Positions 1-10,778 of a stretch of DNA of 64,000 nucleotides are shown here, piece after piece. Source of the stretch: Caecitellus pseudoparvulus (Eukaryota > Bigyra: Bicosoecida); NCBI GenBank assembly GCA_965644315.1, contig CBFFRQ010000039.1, positions 62,001 through 126,000 on the forward strand, in the 5' to 3' direction. The notes under the pieces were generated by a model. It ran no database searches. It had not been told where the DNA came from and saw nothing but the letters and a program-made list of their open reading frames with translations. Numbering within the stretch: position 1 is the first letter of the stretch; each line of letters opens with the position of its first letter. The position numbers and the translations under genes were made by a program.

Positions 1-3000
1 GAAGCCTCATTCTCCATCTCTGAGAACGCCGCGGCCTGCAACCTTTGCAAGCCTTCCTTCTTCGGGACGGGCGTCGTGGGTGCCCCCAGCTTCGAGGAAG
101 CGTGTGCTGAGTGCCCGCCTGGACGCAGCACGCGTGGAGAAGGCATGAAGGATGAAGGCGAATGTGGCGAGTGCGGGGTGGGAACGTACCGCAAGGCGGG
201 CATGGCAGCGTGCGAGGAGTGCAGTGATGGCACTTTCTCCTCCGATGGATTTGAGTCTTGCTCTGCTTGTCCGGCTGGGTGGTACGGGCGTGGGGACGGC
301 CTTGGGCCTGGGTACAAGGATGCCTGTGCACCTTGCGCAGCAGGGAAGGCGTCCACGACAAAGGGAGCGCCACACGCCAGCACTTGCACCGCTTGTGGTA
401 CGGGCCGTTGGTCAAGTGAAGGCGCCACCACTTGCGTAGCTTGCGGGGCTGGCACGTACCGCGACCCATCCAGTGGTTGCCAGCCTTGTCCAGCTGGGCA
501 GTACAGCAGCGGTGGCAAGGACACATGCACGCTGTGCCCCAATGGGCGATACCGCACCTCAACTGGAGGTAAGGTGGAAGGTGACTGCACTGCCTGTCCT
601 GCTGGACGATACGGGCTGGGGACTGGGAAGTCGTCGCTTGCAGCTGGCTGCGGCGCCTGCGCAGATGGCGCCTGGTCTGCTTCTGGTGCTGCTAGCTGCT
701 ACGACTGCCCACCAGGAAAGTACCAGACAGGCGCTGGCTGCATCCCGTGCGGCAAAGGCACGTACCAAGATGAGTCTAAGACGCTCTCGTGCAAGGATTG
801 CCCTGTTGGCCGCCACAACACCATTCTGGGGCGAAGTACACTGGATGCCTGCTACTGGTGCCCAGCTGGCAGGTTCACCGGCTCTTCGACTGAACCGTAC
901 ATACGCAGCACTGGCCGATCATTCTGCACTGATTGCCTGGCTGGGCGGTATCGTGCGGTGGACGAGGGCGGCAACTGCATCGCATGTGGCAATGGCGAGT
1001 ACCAGAGCAGCACCGGAGCCACAGAGTGCACGGCTTGCCCTGTGGGACGCTACCATGCGACGTCCCAGAGGACTGCGCTGTCTCAGTGTGCGCTCTGTGC
1101 GCCTGGGAAGTACACTGGCTCCGTTCGCAGCAGCACGTGCAGCTCGTGTGACCCTGGTTCGTTTGCCAGCGAGTCTGGTATGTCAACTTGCTCGCTTTGT
1201 GCCGCCGGACTGTATGCGAGCAGTGGTGGGGTGGCGGCTTGTACGAAGTGTCCGGTGGGCAAGTTTATGGACGGCCTGGGCGCCACCACTTGCACTTCAT
1301 GTCCCTCTGGGCGGTACCAGGACGGGCTTGGCAGCACGGTGTGCAAGGCTTGCCCAGCTGGTCGGCACCGAGACACTCGGCTCGCAGCACACGCTGGTGC
1401 GACACAGTGCTACGCGTGCGCGCCAGGCAGTTTCACGTCTCGAGAAGGCGTGCACATCACTTGCTCAGCGTGCACGCCAGGCTTCCACCAGGCAGACTGG
1501 GGTCAGACTGGCTGTAACACGTGCAACAGGGGCAAACACTCGCCCGGTTCAGGAGCATCTCTGTGCACGCTTTGCCCGGCCGGTCGGTACGAAGACAGCA
1601 CCACCAGTGCTGTGATTGAGTGCAAGACGTGCCCCAAGGGGCGCAAGTGCAGCGGCACTGGGCTGACTGAAGCACAGAAGTGCCCCCTTGGCCAGCACCA
1701 GCCCTTGACAGGGCAAACAGTCTGCAACGCCTGCGGCGTTGGGACGTACGCTGGCAGCACAGGGCTTGTGGACTGCACTGCGTGCTCGAAGGGACAGTTC
1801 CAGTCTGAGACGGGGCAGTCTCTTTGCGTGGACTGCGAAGGCGGCCGATACTCGGGCACAACCGGGCAGTCCACCTGTGATGCCTGTCCTGCAGGCAAGC
1901 ATGGAGGGACAGGGCTGTCTATATGCCAGAACTGCCAAGCTGGCTGGGCACAAGGCAGCACTGGCAAGTCGACATGCGTGCTGTGTGGTGCAGGCAAGTT
2001 CCAGGGCGGGTCTGGGGCATCGGTGTGCGAAGCATGTGCGCCTGGGACAGTGAGCGGTGCGCCAGTTTTCTTCATCCCCACCACCTGGAACCTTGCATGC
2101 AGTGAATGTGAAGCGGGGAAGTCTCAGCCAAACTCTGAGAAGGCAACCTGCGAGCCATGCGCGTCGGGCAAGTTCCAGCCTTCGACGGGCAAGAGCGAGT
2201 GCCTCGACTGCCGACGCGGGGCGTACATGTCGAGCACAGGCGCGACAGCCTGTGCCACGTGTCCTGTGGGGCGAGCGACTCACTTGACAGGGCAGAGCGC
2301 CTGCTCCACGTGCCCTGCTGGGAGGTACGCGCTCGACGCGGCCAAGGGCGACTTGTCCAAGTCGTACCTGAACTCGTACTGCATGTGGTGTGGCCCAGGC
2401 ACGATGTCCCTTGGCAACACTGGGAAGTCAACTGGCATTCTCGCAGGGGCCGTGTCTGAGGCCGTGCCTGGCTGGTCTGTCCTCGGTGTGGACGGTGTGT
2501 TCGACACGAAACACTCACTGGCAACTCCTGCCGTCATCGCGGCCTCTCGGCCGCCCAATGAAGCCAAGGGGCTGTGGCGTCTGCCACTGAGTGAGGCAGC
2601 TGCACTCACAAGCATGGCACATGTTACACCAGAGATGGGCAAGGTGATGCAAGCTGTGCTGGGCGGTGAGGGGTGCCTCATGTGCACTCCGGGCAAGGCC
2701 ACGTCGGGCTGGAGCCAAGGTTCCTGCACGAACTGTGAGCCAGGATTGTACCAGCCAGGGCACGGCCACCGCTTCTGCAACGCCTGCCCGAGTGGAAAGT
2801 ACTCTGCAGAGAAGACAATCGGCGGTGTGTCGCGAGGCAGCACAGTTGGGGCAACGGCATGCTGGGACTGCCCTGCTGGTCGCATGCAGGTGATGCGGGG
2901 CATGAGCACCTGCTCCAGGTGCAGCCCTGGCTTCTTCAGCTCAGGTGTGGGCCAGGAGGTTTGCTCCCCCTGCCCTGCTGGTCGCTTCACGGGCGGCTTC

Positions 3001-5493
3001 GGGGCCACTGAGTGCGACCGGTGCCCGGCTGGCAAGAGCAACCTGGTCGTGGGGCAGAGCGTTTGCGTGGACTGCTCCCCCGGGACGTACGCAGCAGGCT
3101 CTGGCACGAAGCTGTGCACACTGTGCTCCCCAGGCACTTTCACGGATGCCACTGGCGTGTCGGCCTGCAGTCAGTGTGGGCCAGGCAGGTACACCGGTTC
3201 TGCAGGCCGAACAGAGTGCCAATTGTGCCCTGCAGGCAAACACTCCAGTCTGATGGCCACGCACAGCATCGGAGCCAGCATTTGCCAGGACTGCGCGAGA
3301 GGACGGTACAGCCCCGAGGCAGGTGCTGTGCAGTGTACGAAGGCGACCCCAGGCAGGTACGTGTCAGGGCGAGGGCAGAGCACCACACAGGCTTGCCCTG
3401 TTGGAAGGTTCAGTCGGGAACACGCCGCGGCTCCCAGCGAGGGTGCACTCGTTCCACCTTCATCCGCTCCCATGCCAGGCGGCGTGGGCGTGCCTGTCAT
3501 GGACTCCTCTGTCACTTGTGAGCTGTGCCATGCTGGCAAGTACTGTGATGCACCAGGTATGACACTCAGCGACGCAAAGCTGTGCAAGGCTGGGCGGTGG
3601 GGGAGGCCAGGGGCGACTTCGCCAGCTTGCCATGGGGCCTGTCCAGCTGGTCGCATGTGCCCAGACGGCACGGCTGAAGGTGCTTCTCTGCCCTGCACTG
3701 CGGGCACGTTCTGCCCGGTGGGAACAGGCGCGACGGGGCCACGAGTGACTCCTGGCTTCTACTCGTACGACTCGGACGCTGGCAGTGCCAGTACCACAGG
3801 GGGAACTGATCAAGCCCGTTGCCCGCCTGGGCATTTCTGTGTCGATGGCAGGCTTGCCAAGTGCCCTGCTGGGAGATACGAGTCCAAGTTCGGCAAGACT
3901 GCGTGCAAGAACCTCTGTTCCCCGGGCTTCTTCTGTCCAGAAGGCTCGACGCAGGATCGGATGCAGGCCTGTGCAGCTGGCAAGGACTCGCCTCAAGAAT
4001 GGTACTGCCCAGAGGGCGTGTCAATACCCATGCGCACGTCAGACTACACTGCAGCTTCTTCTCCAGGACAGTACACCCCAGCCCACGAACCACCCACTCA
4101 GCGCACCCAGTCCACGGTTTGCTCAGGCACGACAGCGTGCTGGAAAGGCGTGCAGTACCCTAGACTAACTTTCGCAGATGACGTGTGCAAGAAAGGCTTC
4201 GGCTCCATCACTGCAACAGTCCCCAGCCTGGTGGGCGAGTCCACTATCACCATGGAACCCAAGACCTTGACTCTGCAAGAGCGGATGTCTGGGCCGCTGC
4301 CCTCTCCCATGGGTGCTAGCCTGCTGAGCTTCTCGATGGGCGACTTCCGGCCAGCGCCAGGCTGCAAAGCAAGCAACCCGTTTGCAGTTTCTGCGGCCGG
4401 CTTGCTGACGATGTCAGGAGCCTTATCCCCGCTTGAGTGCCCCTTCATAGGGGTGCGGATCACTGCACTTGCAACAAGCGTCAAGGCAACGTGTGACGTT
4501 GTTGTCCGCATGCAAACTGGCGAGAGTGCGGTTCGCGAGTCTGCTGTGAGCATCGCAGCGGGGTCAGGACACGTCTGCTACATTTTACCGCCAGCCTCAT
4601 CCGGATCCTTGGGCGGCAACTTGATCTGCCTGGCAAGTGGCGGGGATTCTACTCGCGAGAAAACGCTGGCGGCTCCCTCGTCTTTGTATGGATGGATGCA
4701 AGTGGCAGCAGGCGCGGCTCATGTCTGCGGTTTGGATGCCGCGGGCATCGTGAAGTGCTTTGGGCGCCAGCAAGTGTACAGCCGCGGCACGGAGCATGTG
4801 TGGAGCACCCCAACAGGTTGGGGGCGTGCCCGCAGTATTTCTGCGGGGGAGGATTTCACCTGCGTCATCGCTGTTGGAGTGAAGAAGGAGGATAGAATGG
4901 AGGGTGCGGGGCGCCTGCACTGCGTTGGATCCAACGAGGAGCTCGGCTCTGCTTGGGCGGCGGCACAGCCAAGCTTCATGGACAAGCAGATCGCGGCAGT
5001 TTCCGTGGGCGGCAGCGCAGTTTGCGCTATTGCCTCCGGCGACGGCAGCCTCGCTTGCTTCGGCACGTCTGGCGCTTCCCGCTTGCTGGCCAACGTACCG
5101 GCTGGCGCATTCAGCCAAGTCTCTGTGGGGCTCACTGGCAATGCCTGTGGTCTGCGGCGATCTGACTCCAAACTGCTGTGCTGGGGTGCACAGTGGTCCG
5201 TTGGTACCATGGAGTATCCGGCCGCTTTTTCCGCCGTGGCTGTGGGGGAGGACTGGATCTGTGGCGTGTTGCAGAGCAGCAGCAGGCTGCAGTGCTACGG
5301 GAACATCATCCCGCGGGTCTTCGCCTCCTACAGCAACATCCCCACAGAGCCAGTTGTCCAAGTGGCGGCTGGCAAGGACATGCTCTGCGTCACGCGAACG
5401 TCCGGCTTGGTGCAGTGCTTTGGGCGCAGCCAGGTCAGCGCAAGTGCAGTGTCGCGGCTGGGCGAGGGTGTGCTTGCTTTGCTGCCCATGTGA
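1..5493 (+). CDS. Giant Cys-rich GCC2/GCC3 (ephrin-receptor-like) repeat protein with C-terminal RCC1-like repeats, 5' partial
   Basis: The reading frame is open from base 1 to a TGA at 5493, so the start lies outside the window; at least 1830 residues are visible. Up to about nt 4170 the protein is built of some thirty units of roughly 40-45 residues with the pattern C-x2-C-P-A-G-x-Y/F-x4-G-x3-C-x2-C, which is the GCC2/GCC3 or ephrin-receptor-like Cys-rich fold. From about nt 4540 there are five or six RCC1-type blades of the form V-A-A-G-x-x-H-x-C-G-L ... L-x-C-F/W-G. No transmembrane segment or GPI-type tail is visible at the C-terminus, so the visible part looks extracellular or secreted; a signal peptide would be upstream. 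The family is common in protists and rarely characterised. No introns are seen. The function is unknown; adhesion or surface recognition is inference only. Confidence 0.85.
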   Translation, partial: EASFSISENAAACNLCKPSFFGTGVVGAPSFEEACAECPPGRSTRGEGMKDEGECGECGVGTYRKAGMAACEECSDGTFSSDGFESCSACPAGWYGRGDGLGPGYKDACAPCAAGKASTTKGAPHASTCTACGTGRWSSEGATTCVACGAGTYRDPSSGCQPCPAGQYSSGGKDTCTLCPNGRYRTSTGGKVEGDCTACPAGRYGLGTGKSSLAAGCGACADGAWSASGAASCYDCPPGKYQTGAGCIPCGKGTYQDESKTLSCKDCPVGRHNTILGRSTLDACYWCPAGRFTGSSTEPYIRSTGRSFCTDCLAGRYRAVDEGGNCIACGNGEYQSSTGATECTACPVGRYHATSQRTALSQCALCAPGKYTGSVRSSTCSSCDPGSFASESGMSTCSLCAAGLYASSGGVAACTKCPVGKFMDGLGATTCTSCPSGRYQDGLGSTVCKACPAGRHRDTRLAAHAGATQCYACAPGSFTSREGVHITCSACTPGFHQADWGQTGCNTCNRGKHSPGSGASLCTLCPAGRYEDSTTSAVIECKTCPKGRKCSGTGLTEAQKCPLGQHQPLTGQTVCNACGVGTYAGSTGLVDCTACSKGQFQSETGQSLCVDCEGGRYSGTTGQSTCDACPAGKHGGTGLSICQNCQAGWAQGSTGKSTCVLCGAGKFQGGSGASVCEACAPGTVSGAPVFFIPTTWNLACSECEAGKSQPNSEKATCEPCASGKFQPSTGKSECLDCRRGAYMSSTGATACATCPVGRATHLTGQSACSTCPAGRYALDAAKGDLSKSYLNSYCMWCGPGTMSLGNTGKSTGILAGAVSEAVPGWSVLGVDGVFDTKHSLATPAVIAASRPPNEAKGLWRLPLSEAAALTSMAHVTPEMGKVMQAVLGGEGCLMCTPGKATSGWSQGSCTNCEPGLYQPGHGHRFCNACPSGKYSAEKTIGGVSRGSTVGATACWDCPAGRMQVMRGMSTCSRCSPGFFSSGVGQEVCSPCPAGRFTGGFGATECDRCPAGKSNLVVGQSVCVDCSPGTYAAGSGTKLCTLCSPGTFTDATGVSACSQCGPGRYTGSAGRTECQLCPAGKHSSLMATHSIGASICQDCARGRYSPEAGAVQCTKATPGRYVSGRGQSTTQACPVGRFSREHAAAPSEGALVPPSSAPMPGGVGVPVMDSSVTCELCHAGKYCDAPGMTLSDAKLCKAGRWGRPGATSPACHGACPAGRMCPDGTAEGASLPCTAGTFCPVGTGATGPRVTPGFYSYDSDAGSASTTGGTDQARCPPGHFCVDGRLAKCPAGRYESKFGKTACKNLCSPGFFCPEGSTQDRMQACAAGKDSPQEWYCPEGVSIPMRTSDYTAASSPGQYTPAHEPPTQRTQSTVCSGTTACWKGVQYPRLTFADDVCKKGFGSITATVPSLVGESTITMEPKTLTLQERMSGPLPSPMGASLLSFSMGDFRPAPGCKASNPFAVSAAGLLTMSGALSPLECPFIGVRITALATSVKATCDVVVRMQTGESAVRESAVSIAAGSGHVCYILPPASSGSLGGNLICLASGGDSTREKTLAAPSSLYGWMQVAAGAAHVCGLDAAGIVKCFGRQQVYSRGTEHVWSTPTGWGRARSISAGEDFTCVIAVGVKKEDRMEGAGRLHCVGSNEELGSAWAAAQPSFMDKQIAAVSVGGSAVCAIASGDGSLACFGTSGASRLLANVPAGAFSQVSVGLTGNACGLRRSDSKLLCWGAQWSVGTMEYPAAFSAVAVGEDWICGVLQSSSRLQCYGNIIPRVFASYSNIPTEPVVQVAAGKDMLCVTRTSGLVQCFGRSQVSASAVSRLGEGVLALLPM

Positions 5494-6052
5494 GCTGCAG
5501 CAGCTCACCGCTTGAAAACTTGAGACCCTATTCTCCAAGCGTTTGCTCGTTCCGCGTGTGGCAACTTGATGCCTCATTCGTCTATCTCCCACTGTTCAGG
5601 TCTATTCCTTCTTTCTGCCCGCTCTTTGAGCAAGCTGCGCGCTCGCTGTCAGATTGATGCTCTGAATGCAGCTTGCTTTCGCGTGGCAGCCAGATCCAAG
5701 CCCCGAAAGCATTCGTCCTGCATTGTTGGAACAAGAGCTACTTGACTGCCACAGCGGTGACTGCTGCCTTCAATTCATTCCTGTCACTGTATGTAGTCAT
5801 TGAGCAAGTCGTCCTACACCTACAAATGAAGAGCTGCGCAGCACCAAGCACCAACTGCACAGCAAGCCGCTAACGCTCAATATCTTCTCCCCCCAGAAGT
5901 CCCATGTATACGTGGAAGCCAGCAGTGCCTCCACTCGGCTCCTGTGGCATGCGTCTGCCTGGGCTGCGTGCCACCATCTTCCTCCAGCGTCCCATCATTG
6001 CCAAGCCTGACCCTCTCGCAGCTTCACCGGACAAAGCGCCTTGCTGGAAGTC
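5494..6052. other. Intergenic region, no gene seen
   Basis: This is about 560 bp between the Cys-rich protein and WASHC4, both on the plus strand. It is less GC-rich than the genes around it. It should hold the 3' UTR of the first gene and the promoter of the second. No coding exon with family support, RNA gene or repeat was recognised. An open frame with an ATG at 5904 runs in phase into the second WASHC4 exon, so translation could begin there instead of at 6053. Confidence 0.5.
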
Positions 6053-9000
6053 ATGGACGCTTCGCCTTTTGCCCTTGTGGGCGGCTTTGGTGCGCTCTTG
6101 CGGCCCTAGGCTTGCTGCACCCCGCCCCTGTCACTCCCAGTGCCGCGCTCTACGCACAGAGCCGACGCCAGAGGAGCGGCAGACAAAGCTGCTGCTGGAC
6201 ACGGCGACACAGCACAAGGTGTGTGGCTCGCAAGCACAGGCCGCCACACGCACCCCAGAGCTGCACCCCCCACCACACTTTCTCTGCGCAGAGTGCCCTC
6301 GGGAAGCTCCTGGGCGCCGTGCAGGGCACTGCCCCGACTCGCCTGGCCAGCAATGTGGGTGGTGCAGTGCACTTTGCCACGCCAAGCTGCGGCACACCCT
6401 GCCCCTGCGCGATGCTTCGCAGACAAAGCCCATTGGGGTGGGAACGGCACCAATTGAGCGCGTGGAGGTGCTTGATCTCATTCAAACCGACGAGGAGCTG
6501 CTGGACAAGGTGCGCTGGCATGGGAGGGTCGCGTGGCAAAGTCCGCACTGGCATTCGCCGCGCTGCGACGCAGATCTTGATGGTCCTCACTTCCCTCTGC
6601 GACGAGATGAAGCACCTGGAACGCACAGCACGCGAATCCTACTTCGAGCCGCTGTCTCTCTTTGGGTGTGGCAAGGTGAGGGCTGCGGCTCGAGTGTGGC
6701 TCACTTGCGCACCACGCACAACCCACCTAAACTGCTGCCTCGCAGGACGATGACGCGACCGAGTGGCCAGCGGGGGAGTTGGAGTTGCAGTTGGGGCGCG
6801 CCATGCCGCTGCTGCAGGAGGTGGCCAATTTCGCTGACCGGGTGAACGCTGTCGTGCAGAACGCGCTGCACCAGATGTGCGCCCTCCTGGATCGTCGGTC
6901 ACATTTGTACTCCTTGTGGAGCGCCGTGAACCTGACGCCTTTCTGGACCAGCTTGGGCGCTATTCTCACGACGCTGCAGGTGCTGGACGGCATCGTCCGC
7001 TCCAACGGCGCGCTGGAAGAGGCGTGGGAGGGCTTCAAGGGACTCCTTGCCGCACGGAAGCGGGCCGCCACTGCGCCGTCGTCGGGGGAGGCGCCGCCTG
7101 CGCCAGACGCCGAGTTGCTGGCGCTGGAGCGCCTCATGGCCAGCTTGGACCTGAACTTGATGCAGGGCAACCTGTACCAAGCCTGTGTGGAGCAGTACTT
7201 TGACACCAAGGCGGAAGGGGCCATGGAGTCGGACGCGCCCATGCAAGTGGGCGCGAACGCCGTCCTGCTGGCCCAGATGTACGCCGTGGTGGAGCAGCGC
7301 GTGAACAGCCTGTTAAAAGTCGTCGGCTCCGACGCCGAGACCGACGAGCGCTTGCAGTTGGTGCACGCGTTTTCGCTGTACGGGCTGGTGCGCACGCTGA
7401 CGCCGCCGACGGCGGAGCCCAAGGTGGAGCTGTTTCGCTTCCTGTGGAAGGTGCAGAAGAAAGTGCCGTTGGTGCCGCTGTGGGGGCAGGTGCACTGGCT
7501 GCCTGACCAGTTCCTGCTGGAGTTTGGCAAGATGGAGCGCCTGGTGCAGGCACGCAAGTTGGACCCACGGGACCCAGCGGCCCACCGCGTCGCCGCTTGC
7601 GCTGGGCTGGACAAGGAGCTGGAGGCGTGGGTGATGGGCTTTGCCTGCCGCGTGCACCCGTGGGTCATGCGCTTCGAAGGCGTGTGGGCGGCGGAAGCCC
7701 TGGGGCCGCAGGCTGGCAGCACGGGAGAGGCGGTGGGTGCGTCTCCCTTTGCTGGGGCAGGGGGCAGCCGGGGCATGGGCGGCGGCCCCAGCAGTCTGCG
7801 GCGGCGACGGGCCAGCACGCAGGGTGCTGACATGTCCTGCAGCCCCGTGACTGGGCACGCCCTGACCCGGGAGGCGACGGGGGAGGTGGCGGCGCTGCTG
7901 TCGGCGCGGTGGGCGGCGCTGGAGCAAGCGCTGCAGTTGGCGTGCGCAGGCAAGCGCGTGCTGGCTTCCTACTTTGCCCTGCACCATGCGACGGAGCAGG
8001 GCTTCGGCTCCTCCACCGTGCGAGCAGTGGGCGAGATCGCCTGCCTGCTGAAGGTGATTGAGAGCACGGTGCTGGGTGCACAGCACCGCATTGCCGAGTG
8101 CCTGCCGCTCATGTTCCGGGAGCTGGCCATCCCCGCCTTACGCGTGTTCCGACAAGCCAGTCTCCGCCTGGAACGCCTGCGCAAGGCTGGTTCACTGCAG
8201 GAGCGCACCGCCATGCAAGGCAGCGCGATGCTGTTGATGCAAGACCTGCTCATCGGCACTGAGGCGTGGCCGCACACGCGTCAGATTGCCCTGGCTCTCG
8301 CCACACGCGTGTTGACCCAGCCGTCTGCCGTGGGCACGCTGCTTGTGGACAGCGACATGGGCACTCTCATGGGCCTGCCCGCTTCTGTGTCCAAGCTGGC
8401 CACATGGGTGCCTGCCATCCTGGACGCCTGCGGCACCTCCGTCCTGTACTGGCACCGGCAGCTGCTGCGGCCGCTCGTGCGAGGCTTGGCTTTCCGTGGC
8501 CAGGGCGGGCACCGCACGGGGCGCCTGGGCCTGCTCTTTTCTGCCATGTCTGATGCGTGCATGATGCTGGCCCGCACCGCGCACGAGGTGCCGGTGAGCA
8601 CTCCGCCTGAGGACGCGGCTGCATTTGGCGGCGCAACGGCAGGAGCAGGGCCTGTTGGCAGCCCTTCCGAGCGCCTGTTCACGTACTACTCTGACTGGCT
8701 CCTGCAGGTGCTGCGTGAGGAAGTCATCCAGCCTGCTGCCCGGGCAGTGGAGGTGCAGCTGCTCCTGCAGGTGTCGGCGGTGGCTCTGGACCACAAGTCC
8801 CCGCCAAACCCACGCACACCGCTGGCAGAAGCGGCTGGCGCAGGGTCAGCCATCATGGGCTTGGATAAGGAAGCGGCGGTGGCCGTGGTGCGGTCCCTGC
8901 CGGGCCTGCTGCGCCTGCCCCCCCTCGCCATCGGGCGTGCCCGCGTGCACATTGCCAGCGCCGTCACCTCCCTCGTGGAGGAGCAGTTCTACAAGCTCAC

Positions 9001-10762
9001 TGTCGTGGCGCAGCACGATTGGAAGACGTACGCCCAAATGGCGGCACTGGCCCGCACACACTACGGCCTGCCCATCATCGACCCGCACCTGCCCATGGGC
9101 GTCGTGGACGCGGGCCTGGACGTGCTCATGATCATGCGCAACATCAAGGTGTTCTGCTCCCGCTTCAACTACAACCTGAACACGCAGACGTTCATCGAGC
9201 GCAAGCCCGAGGCGGGCTCCAAGCACATGCACAGCGTCAGCATCCCCACCATCAAGGCCTCCATCCGCCAGCACGGCACGGGCATGATGTCCACGACGGT
9301 GAACTTCGCGTACCAGTACCTGGCCAAGCACTTCAAGGCGCTGTCCAGGTCCCTGCAGGACCAAACCATCAAGTCCCACCTGTCCAAGCAGCGCCGGTGG
9401 TTCCGCAAGAACCGCAAGGAGTTGAACGGGCGCTACCCGTACGCCAACGCGGCGGCCTTCGTGAAGGACGTGCGCAAGCTGGGCATGGTGGACAAGAACA
9501 CCTCCTTCCTGGACCGCCTGCGGGAACACATCGCCCAGATGGGCAACGCCCTCGGCTACGTGCGCATGGTGCGCAGCGCCGGCATGCACCAGGCTGGCAA
9601 GGCGGCAGAGTTCCTCCCCGACGTCGGCTGTGTCCTGGACTTCCGTGCAGCTGCTGAAGACGTCTCCCGCGCGTGCTCGCAGTTCCTGGTGGGGGAGCGG
9701 GACGACCCAGAGGCCGACGACGGTGACGACGGCGAAGGGGAGAAGCAGCCGCTGTCCGAGGCGACGCTGCAGGCGGCAGAGGCGCTGAACGCGGTTATCA
9801 AAGACGTCACTGAGAAGTTCACCGCCTCGGCAGACTACCTGCGCATCCTGAAGACTGCCTTCCGCGAGTCGGCGGACAAGGTGGAGGCGGCCGCCAAGGC
9901 CAGCGCCGAGGCAGGTGGCTCAGGCAGCCGCAGTGCCTCCCGGGAAAACCACCTGCGGAATTTCTTCCTGCTTGTGCCACCCATGACGCTGTCCTTTGTG
10001 CCGGCCCTGCGCGGCGCACGGGACCAGTTGGAGAAAGCGAAGCGGGGACACACGGCGTACTTCACAGACGACGGCTTCGCCATGGGCGTCGCCTTCCTGC
10101 TCAGCGTCTTCCGCCAAGACTCCGCCTTCAACGCCCTGCACTGGTTTGACTCTGTGCGGGAGCAGCACCGGGGTGAGCTGCACGCCATCCAGGCGGAGCG
10201 CCGCGGCCTGTCCAGCCGGCGCAGCAGCGACAAGGAGCGCCTGTCCGAGCTGGACTTCAAGGAGCGCCGCCTGCACAGCATCCAGCGAGAGTACGACGCG
10301 GTGCAGTACGCCCTCAGTGGCGCACGCATCTTTTTTCGGGATGAGCACGCCGCCGCCAAGCGCAAACACGCCGACAAGCCTGTGACACAACAAGCGCCGG
10401 CTGATGCAGCCCCTGCGACGGGCGCTGCTTCGGGCGCAGGGGGTGCTGGGGATGCGGTCCCTGCGGCCCCAGCACCTGCTCCCGCTGCTCAGCCACCGCC
10501 GCCACCTGCAGGTGCAGCCCCAGCACCTGCTCCAGCCCAGGCCCCCCCTCCGCCAGCCGGAGCGGCCCCTCCCGCACCGGCCCCTGCACCTGCCCCCGCA
10601 CCTGCCCCAGCTCAAGCTGAAGTGCCGCCAGAGTACGCTCGGTACGCCAGGTTGATGAAGATGGGCATGCCAGCTGAGCACTTGGCGCTCAAAATGGAGG
10701 CAGAGGGCATGGACCCTGGCGTGCTGGGCATCAGCAGCTCTGCATTGGTGCCGGCGCCGTGA
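6053..10762 (+). CDS. WASHC4: WASH complex subunit 4 (SWIP / KIAA1033 homologue)
   Basis: SWIP is a core subunit of the WASH regulatory complex, which activates Arp2/3 on endosomes. I infer six exons: 6053-6076, 6141-6218, 6292-6318, 6423-6509, 6574-6675 and 6746-10762, giving 1444 residues against about 1170 in human. The match to SWIP is clear along the length: LDLIQTDEELLDK, then LMVLTSLCDEMKHLE near the N-terminus, MRNIKVFCSRFNYNLN, IRQHGTGMMSTTVNF, LREHIAQMGNALGYVRM, HLRNFFLLVPPMTLSFV, FTDDGFAMGVAFLL and LSGARIFFRDEHAAAK. The C-terminus carries a Pro/Ala-rich linker (about residues 1320-1397) followed by EYARYARLMKMGMP and KMEAEGMDPGVLG. That motif is typical of WASHC3/CCDC53, not SWIP. 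The first exon and the 27-nt third exon are tentative. The stop lies 16 bp from the stop of the convergent USP gene. Confidence 0.92.
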
Positions 10763-10778
10763 GTGCACGCTGGCGTGC

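Noticed and set aside
1-4170. Regularly spaced short repeats that could suggest a CRISPR-like array
   Set aside because: They are degenerate Cys-rich protein repeats within one coding frame; spacers and repeats are not distinct and the genome is eukaryotic.
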